Below are positions 46,003 to 55,462 of a stretch of 64,000 bases of DNA, one piece after another. Position numbers and translations under genes: made by a program. The DNA comes from CATQHW01 sp965243545 (GTDB lineage: Bacteria > Spirochaetota > Spirochaetia > SZUA-6 > Bin103): NCBI GenBank assembly GCA_965243545.1, contig OZ251573.1, positions 3,472,001 to 3,536,000 of the forward strand. Reading direction: 5' to 3'. Within the stretch, counting starts at the first letter, position 1. The number at the start of each line of letters is the position of its first letter. The notes under the pieces are model-generated. The model did no database searches, had not been told where the DNA came from, and saw nothing but the letters and a program-made list of their open reading frames with translations.

Positions 46003-47622
46003 CTATCGGTCTGCGGGCGCCGTCTCATCGGACGGTCCGGCGCGGAAGACCACGCCGTCGGCCAGTTCGGCGACCGGCTCCAGGCCGGGCGTTGCGCGCA
46101 GAGCGGCGATGCCGTAATCGAGATGTCGAGTGAGCCATTCGTCGTCGAACCATACGACGTAGTACGTATCGCCCGAGGCATGCCATCCATGCAGGAGCGC
46201 CACCATGTCTTCTTCTACGCCGGGCAGATAGCGATACTCCTGGTCAGGGACGGCTCTGGCGTAATTGTGGATGGACACGACCAGCGCCTCGTTGCTGAGA
46301 ATCCGGCCCTCCAGCTGATTCCGCCGGGTCCACTCCAGGGTCTGGGAGCGAGCCCAAAACGGGGATGCATAGTCGGATCCTCTGGAATTCGCTCGCCGTA
46401 TTTCGCGGACGTTCGGCTCGATCTGCCCGGCCGTCCAGGTGGCCAGCACCGCCGTCACCACGACGGCCGCCGCTTGCGCTCGCGGCATGGTCCAACGCCG
46501 CTTCCAGAGGCGCCGGAAACGGCGCCTTCGGGGAGCGAAGCCAAGCACTCGGTCCAGCGCAAACGCCGCGCAGAGCAGGAGCGGAACGTACAGCGGAGCC
46601 AGGTGCCGCTCCTGCACGCCGTGAAAGGTAGCGCCCAGTAACAGGGCGGCCGTTACGGACGTTACGTGCGCCAACGCAAAGCCGCCGAACACGTAGCAGG
46701 GCAGCCACTCGGATGGTATCCGCCGCCTTCGCCATCGTTCCCGGATCAGAACGCCGCACGCCGCCGCCAGGACGGCAGCCGCCAGGAGTCCAAGCGATGC
46801 AATCGCTTGCCTCTCGATCAACGGAAAGTCCAAGGCTGCCCAAGATCGCAGCACCTCGCCGATGCCGCTGAGGGTCGCCGGCCACGAGAGCATCCCCTGC
46901 CCGCGCGTACCTGTGGGCGTGCCGGCGACCAGCCGATTCCTCACCAGCCACAATGCCATCGGCGCACCCGCCAGCAACGCGAAGCCGGCCGCGCGCCGCA
47001 CCCGCTGCGCCGGCCGCGCGCCGCGCTGCAACAGCACCATGACGGCCACGGCCGCCGCTAACGCTGCGCCGATGAAGCGGGTCTGCCAGGCAAGCGCCGC
47101 CCACACCCCGGCCCGCACCAAAGCGGAAGTCCTGCCCTTGGCCAGAAACGCATCCGTGTTGATCAGCGTGAGCGTAACCAGCAGGATGAACGCGGCGCCG
47201 GTCAGTGCATACGCTGCCAGTCCGGCCAGCGGCCATGCCAGGGCGATGGCGAGCGTGGCCCATACCACCAGGAAGCGCGATTCGAGGTGCCGCCGCAGAT
47301 ACCGCCCGACGACGAAGATGGTGAGCGCGAAGAGCGCCGCATTGACCGGTCCGGCGACTGCCAGCGGATCCAGAACGTCGAGGCTGAGGACGGCCAGCGC
47401 CAGCGGATAGAGCGGCGGCCAAGCGACGTAGACGCCGCGCCCGTAGTCGCGGAAGCCGGCGCCGTCCAGCAGGTTACGGGCGACGGCCAGGTAGACGCCG
47501 GAATCCCAGTGCAGCCCGACGCCGTAGGTCGCTTGGCGCGCCAGCACCAGCACGGCGCCCGACGCGGCGACGGCCAGCAGCATGAGGTCGTGATTCCGCG
47601 ATCCGCGCTCAGGTATCTCCAC
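46003..47622 (-). CDS. GT39-like (ArnT/PMT-type) membrane protein, paralogue 1
   Basis: 539 aa from GTG 47622. About ten hydrophobic segments. The first loop has GLHWDSGVYLAVARNLLDG with an acidic residue where GT-C enzymes keep their catalytic Asp. A conserved soluble C-terminus contains RILSNEALVVSIHNYA, DTYYVVWFDDEWL and ELADGVVFR. Such enzymes move sugars from polyprenyl phosphate to lipid or protein acceptors on the outer face of the inner membrane. It forms a close family with the genes at 47666, 50936 and 52537. Confidence 0.78.
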   Translation of the reverse strand: MEIPERGSRNHDLMLLAVAASGAVLVLARQATYGVGLHWDSGVYLAVARNLLDGAGFRDYGRGVYVAWPPLYPLALAVLSLDVLDPLAVAGPVNAALFALTIFVVGRYLRRHLESRFLVVWATLAIALAWPLAGLAAYALTGAAFILLVTLTLINTDAFLAKGRTSALVRAGVWAALAWQTRFIGAALAAAVAVMVLLQRGARPAQRVRRAAGFALLAGAPMALWLVRNRLVAGTPTGTRGQGMLSWPATLSGIGEVLRSWAALDFPLIERQAIASLGLLAAAVLAAACGVLIRERWRRRRIPSEWLPCYVFGGFALAHVTSVTAALLLGATFHGVQERHLAPLYVPLLLCAAFALDRVLGFAPRRRRFRRLWKRRWTMPRAQAAAVVVTAVLATWTAGQIEPNVREIRRANSRGSDYASPFWARSQTLEWTRRNQLEGRILSNEALVVSIHNYARAVPDQEYRYLPGVEEDMVALLHGWHASGDTYYVVWFDDEWLTRHLDYGIAALRATPGLEPVAELADGVVFRAGPSDETAPADR

Positions 47623-47665
47623 TTCGATGCCTGTTCGCTATGGTCGCACCGGTACGCCGGGCAAC

Positions 47666-49198
47666 CTAATCTGCTTTTGGCGCTGACTTGAAGACCGCTC
47701 CGTCGGCCAGCTCCGCGACCAGCTCCAGGTCGGGTGCCGCGCGCAGGGCGGCTATGCCATAATCGAGATGCCGCTTGAACCAGTCGTCGGCGAACCATAC
47801 GACGTAGTACCTATGGCCCTCGGCATGCCATCCTTGCAGGAGCGCCACCATGTCTTCCTCCGCGCCGGGCAGATGGCGATTCACTTCGCCAGGGATAGCG
47901 CTAGCGTAGTTGTGGATAGACACGACCATCGCCTCGTTGCTGAGAATCCGGCCCTCCATCTGATTCCCGCGGATCCACTGCAGGGTCTCGGATGGAGCCC
48001 AAAATGGTGAGGCGTAACCATAGGCTCCCTCGGCATTCGCTCGCCGTATTTCGCGGGCGTTCGGCTCGATCTGCCCGGCCGTCCACAGGCACAGCGCCGC
48101 CGTCACCACGCCGGCCGCGGCTCGCGGCGCCCCCCGGCCCAGCGATCGATCCAGCGCACATGCCGCGGTAACCACAAGTGGGACGTACAACGGAGCCAGG
48201 AATCTTACCGCCCTGGTACTGAATGCCGGCGGAAGGGTGATCACGAGAACCGCGAGATAGATCAACGCAAACCCGCCGAACACGCAGCAGGGAAGCCAGT
48301 CGGACGGCCTTCGCCATTGCCGGCGGATGAGCACGCCGCCGACCGCGGCTGCGGCCGGCAGGAGTCCGAGCCAGGCGACCGCCGGCCACTCGACCAGGGG
48401 AAGGTCGAAGGAGGCCGCCCAAGCTCCCAGCGCCTCGCCGGCGCCGCGCACGAGTGCCGGCAGCGAAATGCCCGCTCCTCCGCGCGGACCGGTAAAGGTT
48501 CCGGATGCCAACCGATTCCGCACCAGCCACCATGCCATCGGCGCCGCCGCCAGCAGCGCAAAGCCGGCCGCGCGCAGCACCCGCTGCACCGGCTGCGCGC
48601 CGCGCTGCAACAGCAGCAGCATGATGATCACGGCCGCCAGCAGCGCAACGCCGGCGTAGCGGGTCTGCCAGGCAAGAGCCGCGCACACTCCGGCCCAGAC
48701 CAGCGAGGAGGTCCGGCCGTCGGCCAGGTACGCATCCGTGTTGATCAGCGTGAGCGTAACCAGCAGGATGAACGCGGAGCCGGCCAGCGCAATCGCCGCC
48801 TGGCCGGCCAATGGCCACGCCAGTGCGACCGCGAGCGTGGCCCACACTACCAGAAAGCGCGATTCCAGACGCCGCCGCAGATACTGCCCGACTACGAAAA
48901 CGGTGAGCCCGAAGAGCGCCGCGTTGACCGGTCCGGCGACGCTGAGCGGGTCCAGTACGTCGAAGCTGAGGGCGGCCAGCAGCAACGGATAGAGCGGCGG
49001 CGAGCTGACGTAGATGGCGCCGGCGTAATCGCGGAAGCCGGCGCCGGCCAGCAGGTAGCGAGCTGCCGCCAGGTAGCTTCCGGAGTCCCAGTCCAGCCCC
49101 ACGCCGTAGGGGACGTGCCGCGCCAGCACCAGCACGGCGCCCAGCGCGGCGGCGGCCAGCAGCATGAGGTCGAGGTCCTGCGACCTGCGCTCAGGCAT
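47666..49198 (-). CDS. GT39-like membrane protein, paralogue 2
   Basis: 510 aa from ATG 49198, which aligns with the PERR/PERG start of paralogue 1; the 14-residue upstream extension is unlikely. It has the same architecture: GLDWDSGSYLAAARYLL loop, many helices, and a C-terminus with RILSNEAMVVSIHNYA and YYVVWFADDWFKRHLDYG. It lacks the RRRRFRRLWKRR basic loop of paralogues 1 and 3. It is followed by paralogue 1 after 43 bases, likely co-transcribed. Confidence 0.78.
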   Translation of the reverse strand: MPERRSQDLDLMLLAAAALGAVLVLARHVPYGVGLDWDSGSYLAAARYLLAGAGFRDYAGAIYVSSPPLYPLLLAALSFDVLDPLSVAGPVNAALFGLTVFVVGQYLRRRLESRFLVVWATLAVALAWPLAGQAAIALAGSAFILLVTLTLINTDAYLADGRTSSLVWAGVCAALAWQTRYAGVALLAAVIIMLLLLQRGAQPVQRVLRAAGFALLAAAPMAWWLVRNRLASGTFTGPRGGAGISLPALVRGAGEALGAWAASFDLPLVEWPAVAWLGLLPAAAAVGGVLIRRQWRRPSDWLPCCVFGGFALIYLAVLVITLPPAFSTRAVRFLAPLYVPLVVTAACALDRSLGRGAPRAAAGVVTAALCLWTAGQIEPNAREIRRANAEGAYGYASPFWAPSETLQWIRGNQMEGRILSNEAMVVSIHNYASAIPGEVNRHLPGAEEDMVALLQGWHAEGHRYYVVWFADDWFKRHLDYGIAALRAAPDLELVAELADGAVFKSAPKAD

Positions 49199-49316
49199 CA
49201 GCGTATCCCCCGCCCGCTCATTCGTGCAGACGATAGCCAATCGGGTTACGATAGCGCAACCCGATGGCGGATAGCGCCCGTAAGCCGGCGGCGGTCAGTG
49301 CCCCGGCGGCCGGTTC

Positions 49317-50939
49317 GTGAACCGCGGGCGCGACGCCGACGCGATCGTAGTCGGCTCCGGCGCCGCAGGCGGCTGGGCGGCCAAGGAGCTGACAGAGGCG
49401 GGACTGCGCGTGCTGCTCCTGGAAGCGGGGCCGGAGCGGAAGCCGGCCGGCGCCGGCCGGGCTTGGGCGACGCGCCTGTGGCGTCACGCCCGCGGCGCCC
49501 AGCCGGTGCAGGCGACGCAGCCGAAGTACTGGATCCGGGATCCCGACCTGTTCGTGAAGGACGCGGAGCAGCCATACTCCACGCCGCCGGAACAGCCGTT
49601 CACGTGGATACGCGGCCGCCAGCTCGGCGGGCGCACCCTGCTGTGGGGCGGGGGTACGCTACGGCTGTCCGACTACGAGTTTGCGGCAGCGGAGCGCGAC
49701 GGCTACGGGCCGTCGTGGCCGATCCGCTACCGTGATCTGGCGCCCCATTACGACCGCGTCGAGCGCTTTCTGGGCATCCACGGCACGCAGGAGGGCTTGC
49801 CGCAACTCCCTGACGGTTGCTACGTGGGGGCGCGGCCACTCACGCGCGCGGAGCGCCGGTTCGGCGACCGCGTGGCGGCCGTCTGGCCGGAGCGGCGTCC
49901 GATCCCGTCGCGCGGGTTGGCCCTGGAGTGGCGCGACGCGCGGATGAGCAGCGTGGCCACGACCATTGAGGCGGCGCGGGCGACCGGGCGCCTGCAGGTG
50001 CGCACCGGCGCGGCGGTCAGCCACCTGCTCCCCGGCGGCCGCGCGGGGGGCGCCGCCGGCGTGCTGTACCTGGATGCCGCCACCGGCGCGGAGCAGACGG
50101 CGCGGGCGCCTCTGATCGTGCTGTGCGCCTCCACGATCGAGACGGTCCGCATTCTGCTCACCACCCGGCAGGAACATCCCGCGTTGCCGGTGAGCGAGTC
50201 GGACTGCCTGGGCGGCTACCTGATGGACCACGTGATCCTGGGAATGGCGATGGAGCTGGAGGGCGCGCCCTACGAACCGCCGGCGGCGCTCACGGGCGCC
50301 GACTCCTTCCTGGTGCCGCGCTTTCAGAACCTGACCCGGAGCGGCGCGGAACCGTATCTGCGCGGCTTCAGCGTACGGGGGATGATCCAGCGCCGCGGCT
50401 TCGCCGGCCGGCGAGGCCGCCCGGCGCGCGGCGCGTTGCTGGCGCATGGGGAGATGCTGCCGCGGCCCGACGCCCGGGTGGAGCTCGACGGGAACCGCGG
50501 CGGCGACGGCCTGCCGGGCGTGCGCATCAGCTGCGCGTGGGGCGACAACGAGCGGATGATGCACGCCGCCATGGGCGCGGCGATGGAGGAGATGGTGCGC
50601 GCCGGCGGCGGGCGCACGGTCAGAAAATACGGGGCGTTTGCGCGCCTGCCGGGTCTGCCGGGTCTGCTGGGGCTGCCGGCGCGGCTGGAGTCGTTCTGGT
50701 TGGCGGCGCCGCCGGGAGCGGCCGTGCACGAGCTGGGCGGCGCGCGTATGGGCAGCGACCCGCGCGTGTCGGTGGTCGACGCGCGCAACCGCTGCTGGAA
50801 TATCCCCAACGTGCTGGTCACCGACGGCGCCTGCTGGCCCACCTCCGGCTGGCAGCTCCCGGCGCTCACGATCATGGCGCTCACCGCCCGCGCGTGCAGC
50901 TTGGCGGTGGCGGACTTGCGCCGCGGCGAACTCCGCTAG
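49317..50939 (+). CDS. GMC-family oxidoreductase
   Basis: 540 aa from GTG 49317. FAD-binding VVGSGAAGGWAAKELTEAG at the N-terminus, RGRQLGGRTLLWGGG, and the C-terminal HELGGARMGSD plus TDGACWPTSGWQLPALTIMAL. It oxidises an alcohol or sugar with FAD; the substrate is unknown. It sits on the plus strand between minus-strand glycosyltransferase paralogues. Its stop (TAG) and that of paralogue 3 on the other strand share one CTAG at 50936-50939. Confidence 0.85.
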   Translation: MNRGRDADAIVVGSGAAGGWAAKELTEAGLRVLLLEAGPERKPAGAGRAWATRLWRHARGAQPVQATQPKYWIRDPDLFVKDAEQPYSTPPEQPFTWIRGRQLGGRTLLWGGGTLRLSDYEFAAAERDGYGPSWPIRYRDLAPHYDRVERFLGIHGTQEGLPQLPDGCYVGARPLTRAERRFGDRVAAVWPERRPIPSRGLALEWRDARMSSVATTIEAARATGRLQVRTGAAVSHLLPGGRAGGAAGVLYLDAATGAEQTARAPLIVLCASTIETVRILLTTRQEHPALPVSESDCLGGYLMDHVILGMAMELEGAPYEPPAALTGADSFLVPRFQNLTRSGAEPYLRGFSVRGMIQRRGFAGRRGRPARGALLAHGEMLPRPDARVELDGNRGGDGLPGVRISCAWGDNERMMHAAMGAAMEEMVRAGGGRTVRKYGAFARLPGLPGLLGLPARLESFWLAAPPGAAVHELGGARMGSDPRVSVVDARNRCWNIPNVLVTDGACWPTSGWQLPALTIMALTARACSLAVADLRRGELR

Positions 50940-52540
50940 TCTGGCGGCGCTGACTTGAAGACCGCGCCGTCGGCCAGTTCCGCGACCGGCTCCAGGTGGG
51001 GCGATGCGCGCAGGGCGGCGCGGCTGTAATCGTATCTGGTGTTTGCCCATACGTTGTCGAACCATACGACGTAGTAGGTATCGACGTAGGTACGCCATCG
51101 TCGCAGGAGTTCCGCCACGTCGTCCTCCGCGCGGGACAGATAGCGATACTCGGCGCCGGGGTCATTGTGGAGATACACGGCGATCGCTTCGTTGCTGAAA
51201 ACCAGGCCCGGCAGCGGATTCCTGCTGAGCCACTCCCGGGTCTCGGACAGCGTCCACCATCGACTTGCGTAGCCATCCGGGCCTTCGGAGTTCACTCGCC
51301 GTATTTCGCGGACATTCGGCTCGATCTGCCCGGCTGTCCAGAAACACAGTACCGTCGTCACGACGGCGGCCGCCGCTCGCGCTCGCGGCATGGCCCAACG
51401 CCGCTTCCAGAGCCGCCGGAAACGGCGCCGCCGGGGAGCGAAGCCAAGCACTCGATCCAACGCGAACGCCGCGGCGACCAGCGATGGAACGTACAGCGGA
51501 GCCAGGAATCTCGTCTGAACGTGGTGTTCGGTAGCGCCCAGCGCCAGGGAGACCGTTACCGCCGCGAAATAGGCTGCCGCAAAGCCGCCGAACACGTAGC
51601 AGGGCAGCCAGCCGGCTGGCGATGACCGCGTGCGCCGTCGGCTGCGGATGAGGAGGCCGCACGCCGCCGCCAGCGCAACAGCCAGCAGGAGTCCAAGCAG
51701 TGCGGTCGTCCGCCGCTCGACCAGCGGCAGATTGAAAGACGTCACCCACGACCACAGCACCTCGCCGGCGCCGCTCAGGGTCGCCGGCAATGAAAGGGTC
51801 CCGGCTCCGAATCTACCGGTGGACGTTCCGGTAAGCAACCGATTTCGCACCAGCCACAGCGCCATCGGCGCTCCCGCCAGCAGCGAGAAGCCCGCCGCGC
51901 GCCGCACGCGCTGCGCCGGCCGTGCGCCGCGCTGGCACAGCAGCATGACGGCGACGGCTGCCGGCAACGCGGCGCCGACGTAGCGGGTCTGCCAGGCGAG
52001 CGCCGCCCACGCACCGGCCCAGACCAGCGACGAAGTCCTGCCTTCGGCCAAGTACGCTTCCGCGCGGATCAGCGTGAGCGCAACCAGCAGGATGAACGCG
52101 GCGCCGGCAAGCGCATACCCCGCCAGTCCGGCCATCGGCGTCGCCAAGGCGATGGCGAGCGCGGCCCATAGTACCAGGAAGCGCGACTCCAGGCGCCGCC
52201 GCAGATACTGCCCGACGACGAAAATGGTGATACCGAACAGCGCCGCGTTGACCGGCCCGGCGACTTGCAGCGGGTCCAGTACGTCGACGCTGAAGACGGC
52301 CAGCAACAGCGGGTAGAGCGGCGGCCAACTGGCATAGGGGACGCCGGAGTACTGACGGAAGCCGTCGCCGGCCAACAGGTTGCGGGCTACGGCTACGTAG
52401 TTGACGGAGTCCCAGTGCAGCCCCGCTCCGTAGGTGGCCTGCCGCGCCAGCACCAGCGCGGCGCCCAGCGCGGCGGCGGCAGCCAGCAGCAGCGTGAGGT
52501 CGAAGCGTTGCGCCGGCCCCTCGAAACGACGCGCGCTCAT
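50936..52540 (-). CDS. GT39-like membrane protein, paralogue 3
   Basis: 534 aa from ATG 52540, which overlaps the stop of paralogue 4 by ATGA; a longer open frame upstream is a shadow of that gene. GLHWDSVNYVAVARNLLAG, VGQYLRRRLESRFLV and FALDRVLGFAPRRRRFRRL match paralogues 1 and 4 almost block for block. The C-terminus has SNEAIAVYLHNDPGAEYRYL and ELADGAVFKS. Coupling suggests it is made together with paralogue 4 when that is intact. Confidence 0.78.
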   Translation of the reverse strand: MSARRFEGPAQRFDLTLLLAAAAALGAALVLARQATYGAGLHWDSVNYVAVARNLLAGDGFRQYSGVPYASWPPLYPLLLAVFSVDVLDPLQVAGPVNAALFGITIFVVGQYLRRRLESRFLVLWAALAIALATPMAGLAGYALAGAAFILLVALTLIRAEAYLAEGRTSSLVWAGAWAALAWQTRYVGAALPAAVAVMLLCQRGARPAQRVRRAAGFSLLAGAPMALWLVRNRLLTGTSTGRFGAGTLSLPATLSGAGEVLWSWVTSFNLPLVERRTTALLGLLLAVALAAACGLLIRSRRRTRSSPAGWLPCYVFGGFAAAYFAAVTVSLALGATEHHVQTRFLAPLYVPSLVAAAFALDRVLGFAPRRRRFRRLWKRRWAMPRARAAAAVVTTVLCFWTAGQIEPNVREIRRVNSEGPDGYASRWWTLSETREWLSRNPLPGLVFSNEAIAVYLHNDPGAEYRYLSRAEDDVAELLRRWRTYVDTYYVVWFDNVWANTRYDYSRAALRASPHLEPVAELADGAVFKSAPPD

Positions 52541-54122
52541 TCGGCGCCCGGCAGGCCGACCGCCATGAAGACCGCGCCGTCGGCCAGGTCCGCGACCGGT
52601 TCCAGGCCGGACAAAGCGCGCAGGGCGGCTCGGCCATAGTCGAAATGCCGATTGCCCCATACGTCGTCGAACCATACGACGTACGTATCGTCCGGCAGAC
52701 GGGCAAGCCATCGTTGCAGGTCCGCGTGGGGCAGGTCGCCGTACTCGGCGCTCGGGTCATTGTGGAGATACGCCGCGACAGGCTCGTTGCTGAGAATCCG
52801 GCCCGGCAGCGGATTCCGGCTGAGCCACGCCCGGGTCTCGGACCGAGTCCACCATGCATTGGCGTAGCCATCCACACCGCCGGTGTTGGCGCGCCGTATT
52901 TCGCGCGCATGCGGCTCGATCTGCCCGGCCGTCCAGAAGCACAGTACCGCCGTCACGACGGCGGCCGCCGCTCGCGCCCCCGGCGCCCCCAAACGCCGCT
53001 GCCACCGCCTCCGGAAACGGCGCCTCCCGGGAGCAAAGCCAAGCACTCGATCCAGCGCGAAGGCGCGGCGATCAGAAGTGGAACGTACAGCGGAGCGAGG
53101 AATCTGGGCTGCACGCCGTGAAAGGTAACGCCTAGCAATACGGACGCCACCGGCACCGTGAAATAGGCCAGCGCAAAGCCGCCGAACACGTAGCACGGCA
53201 GCCAGTCGCATGACGTTCCCCGTCTTCGTGATCGCTCTCGGATCAGAACTCCGCATGCCGCCGCCAGCGCAGCGGCCGGCAGGAGTCCAAGCAATGCGAC
53301 CGCTCGCCACTCGACCAGCGGCAGATCGAAGGCCGTCCAAGGCTCCAGCGCCTCGACGACGCCGCTCAGCGCCTCCGTCCACGACAGGCTTCCGCGGCCA
53401 CGCGCGCCGGTGAACGTCCCTGAGGCCAGCCGATTCCGCACCAGCCATACCGCCATCGGCGCGCCCGCCAGCAGCGCGAAGCCGGCCGCGCGCCGCACCC
53501 GTTGCGCCGGCCGCGCACCGCGCCGCACCAGCAGCATGACGGCCACGGCCGCCAGTAACGCGGCGCCGACGTAGCGGGTCTGCCACGCGAGCGCCGCCCA
53601 CACGCAGGCCCGGACCAAAGAGGAGAGCTTGCCCGCGGCCAGGTACGCTTCCGCGTGGACCAGCGTGAGCGTAACCAGCAGGATGAACGCGGTCCCGGTG
53701 AGCGCATACCCAGCCAATCCGGCCAACGGCGCCGCCAGGGCGATGGCGAGCGCGGCCCACACCACCAGGAAGCGGGATTCCAGGCGCCGCCCCAGATACT
53801 GCCCGACCACGAAAATGGTGACCCCGAAGAGCGCCGCGTTGAGCGGTCCGGCGATGTCGAGCGGGTCGAGTACGTCGAGGCTGACGACGGCCAGCAACAG
53901 CGGATAGAGCGGCGGCCAACTGACGTAGGGGTAGCCGTTGTACTTGAGGAAGCCGTCGCCGTCCAGCAGGTTACGGGCTACGCTTACGTAGATGATGGAG
54001 TCCCAGTGCAGCCCCACTCCGTAGGTGGCCTGCCGCGCCAACACCATGACCGCGCCCAGCGCGGCGGCGGCGGCCAGCAGCAGCGTGAGGTTGAGACGCC
54101 CCGGCTCACGCTCGGGTATCAA
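52537..54122 (-). pseudogene. GT39-like membrane protein, paralogue 4, frameshifted
   Basis: Starts at TTG 54122 with GAGGAG just upstream. The frame runs correctly to about 53070 (ends PRFLAPLYVPLLIAA), then one base is missing relative to paralogue 3 near 53060-53068. The continuation in the next frame (FALDRVLGFAPGRRRFRR to VADLADGAVF) ends at 52537. It could be a true mutation, phase variation or an assembly error. The rest of the gene looks conserved, so loss is recent. Confidence 0.75.
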
Positions 54123-54189
54123 CGTCTCCTCGAAACGCCGGAAGGCGGTCCACGTGGCCCATGAACACCCGACGATAGCACGGAAACAT

Positions 54190-54201
54190 GCGGTCGACCG
54201 C
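54190..54201. promoter_or_regulatory. Palindromic possible operator
   Basis: GCGGTCGACCGC is a perfect 12-base palindrome in the 126-base gap between the divergent glycosyltransferase and enolase-superfamily genes. It is a candidate regulator site for the dehydratase/aldolase pair. Confidence 0.3.
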
Positions 54202-54248
54202 CTGGCGCTTTACTGCGGGGGCGCCGGCGGCGCACACTGGGGCGGACG

Positions 54249-55430
54249 ATGAGCCGGATCGACCGCGTGCGGATTCGCGAGTTCTCCTTCGACGTGCCCG
54301 ACGTCGGCTTGGAGCAGGCCGCCGCCGGCGTGGGCAACATGGCCTACGTCAAGGGCGCCACCCTCACCGCCCGCCGCTTCGCGGTGCGCGTCTGCAGCGA
54401 CGACGGCGCCTGCGGGGAGTACGTCACCCACTGGGTCGGCACGCCGGCGTCGCTGGCGCAGGCGGCCATGCTGGCGCCGCTGCTGCTGAGGCGCGATCCC
54501 GACCGGCGCGAGCAGATCTACGACGACATGAAGCGCGAGCTGCGCGCCTACGACCACATGGGCCACGGCGCGCTCGACATAGCCCTCTGGGACCTGGCCG
54601 GCAAACGGCTCGGCGCATCGGTGTCGCGGCTCCTGGGCGGCTTCCGCGAGCGGCTGCCGGCCTACGCCAGCACCTACCACGGCCAGACCGGACCCGGCGG
54701 GTTGAACAGCCCGCAGGCGTTCGCGGACTTCGCCGCCGACTGCCAGGCGGCCGGCTTCCGCGGCTTCAAGATCCACGGCTGGAACGACGGCGACGTATCG
54801 CGCGAGATCGACAACCTGCGCGCGGTGCGCGCCCGCGTCGGCGACCGGTTCCGCCTCATGCTCGATCCGGCCTGCCAGCTCCGCACCTGGAACGACGCGC
54901 TGGCGGTCGGCCGCGTCTGCGACGAGGTCGGCTGCTTCTGGTACGAGGACCCGTACCGGGACGCCGGCATAGCCGCCGAGGGGCACCGCCGCCTGCGCGA
55001 ACGGTTGTCGACGCCGCTGCTGGTCACCGAGCACGTGCGCACGCTGGAGCAGAAGGCGGCGTTCCTCACCGCCGGCGGTTGCGACATGATCCACGCCGAT
55101 CCCGAATACGACCTGGGCATCACCGGCGTCATGAAGATCGCCCATCTCAGCGAGGCGTTCGGACTCGACCTGCAGATACACGCCTGCGGCCCCGCCCACC
55201 GCGCCGTGATGTCGGCGTTGCGCAACACCCACCTGTACGAGCTGGCGCTGATGGGCCCCGGCATGCCGAACGTGATCCCGCCGGTGTACGACCGGTACGG
55301 CGACCAGCCGGACGCGGTCGGCGGCGACGGCTGCGTGCCGGTCCCCGACGGCCCCGGCCTCGGCGTCTCCTACGACTGGGACTTCATCGAGCGCAACACC
55401 ACCGCCGGGTACGACTTCATCATCGAATGA
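54249..55430 (+). CDS. Mandelate racemase/muconate lactonizing (enolase) superfamily protein
   Basis: 393 aa. The TIM-barrel motifs appear in order: FRGFKIHGW (KxH at the end of strand 2), metal ligands LMLDPA and WYEDPYRD, then VTEHVR, IHADPEYDLGITG and IHACGPAH. It probably dehydrates a sugar acid to a 2-keto-3-deoxy acid. The aldolase gene begins at the end of this one, supporting a sugar-acid breakdown pathway. The exact substrate is not readable. Confidence 0.87.
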   Translation: MSRIDRVRIREFSFDVPDVGLEQAAAGVGNMAYVKGATLTARRFAVRVCSDDGACGEYVTHWVGTPASLAQAAMLAPLLLRRDPDRREQIYDDMKRELRAYDHMGHGALDIALWDLAGKRLGASVSRLLGGFRERLPAYASTYHGQTGPGGLNSPQAFADFAADCQAAGFRGFKIHGWNDGDVSREIDNLRAVRARVGDRFRLMLDPACQLRTWNDALAVGRVCDEVGCFWYEDPYRDAGIAAEGHRRLRERLSTPLLVTEHVRTLEQKAAFLTAGGCDMIHADPEYDLGITGVMKIAHLSEAFGLDLQIHACGPAHRAVMSALRNTHLYELALMGPGMPNVIPPVYDRYGDQPDAVGGDGCVPVPDGPGLGVSYDWDFIERNTTAGYDFIIE

Positions 55431-55462
55431 CGGCGCGCGGGGCGCGCGTGGTAACGTGCGGC

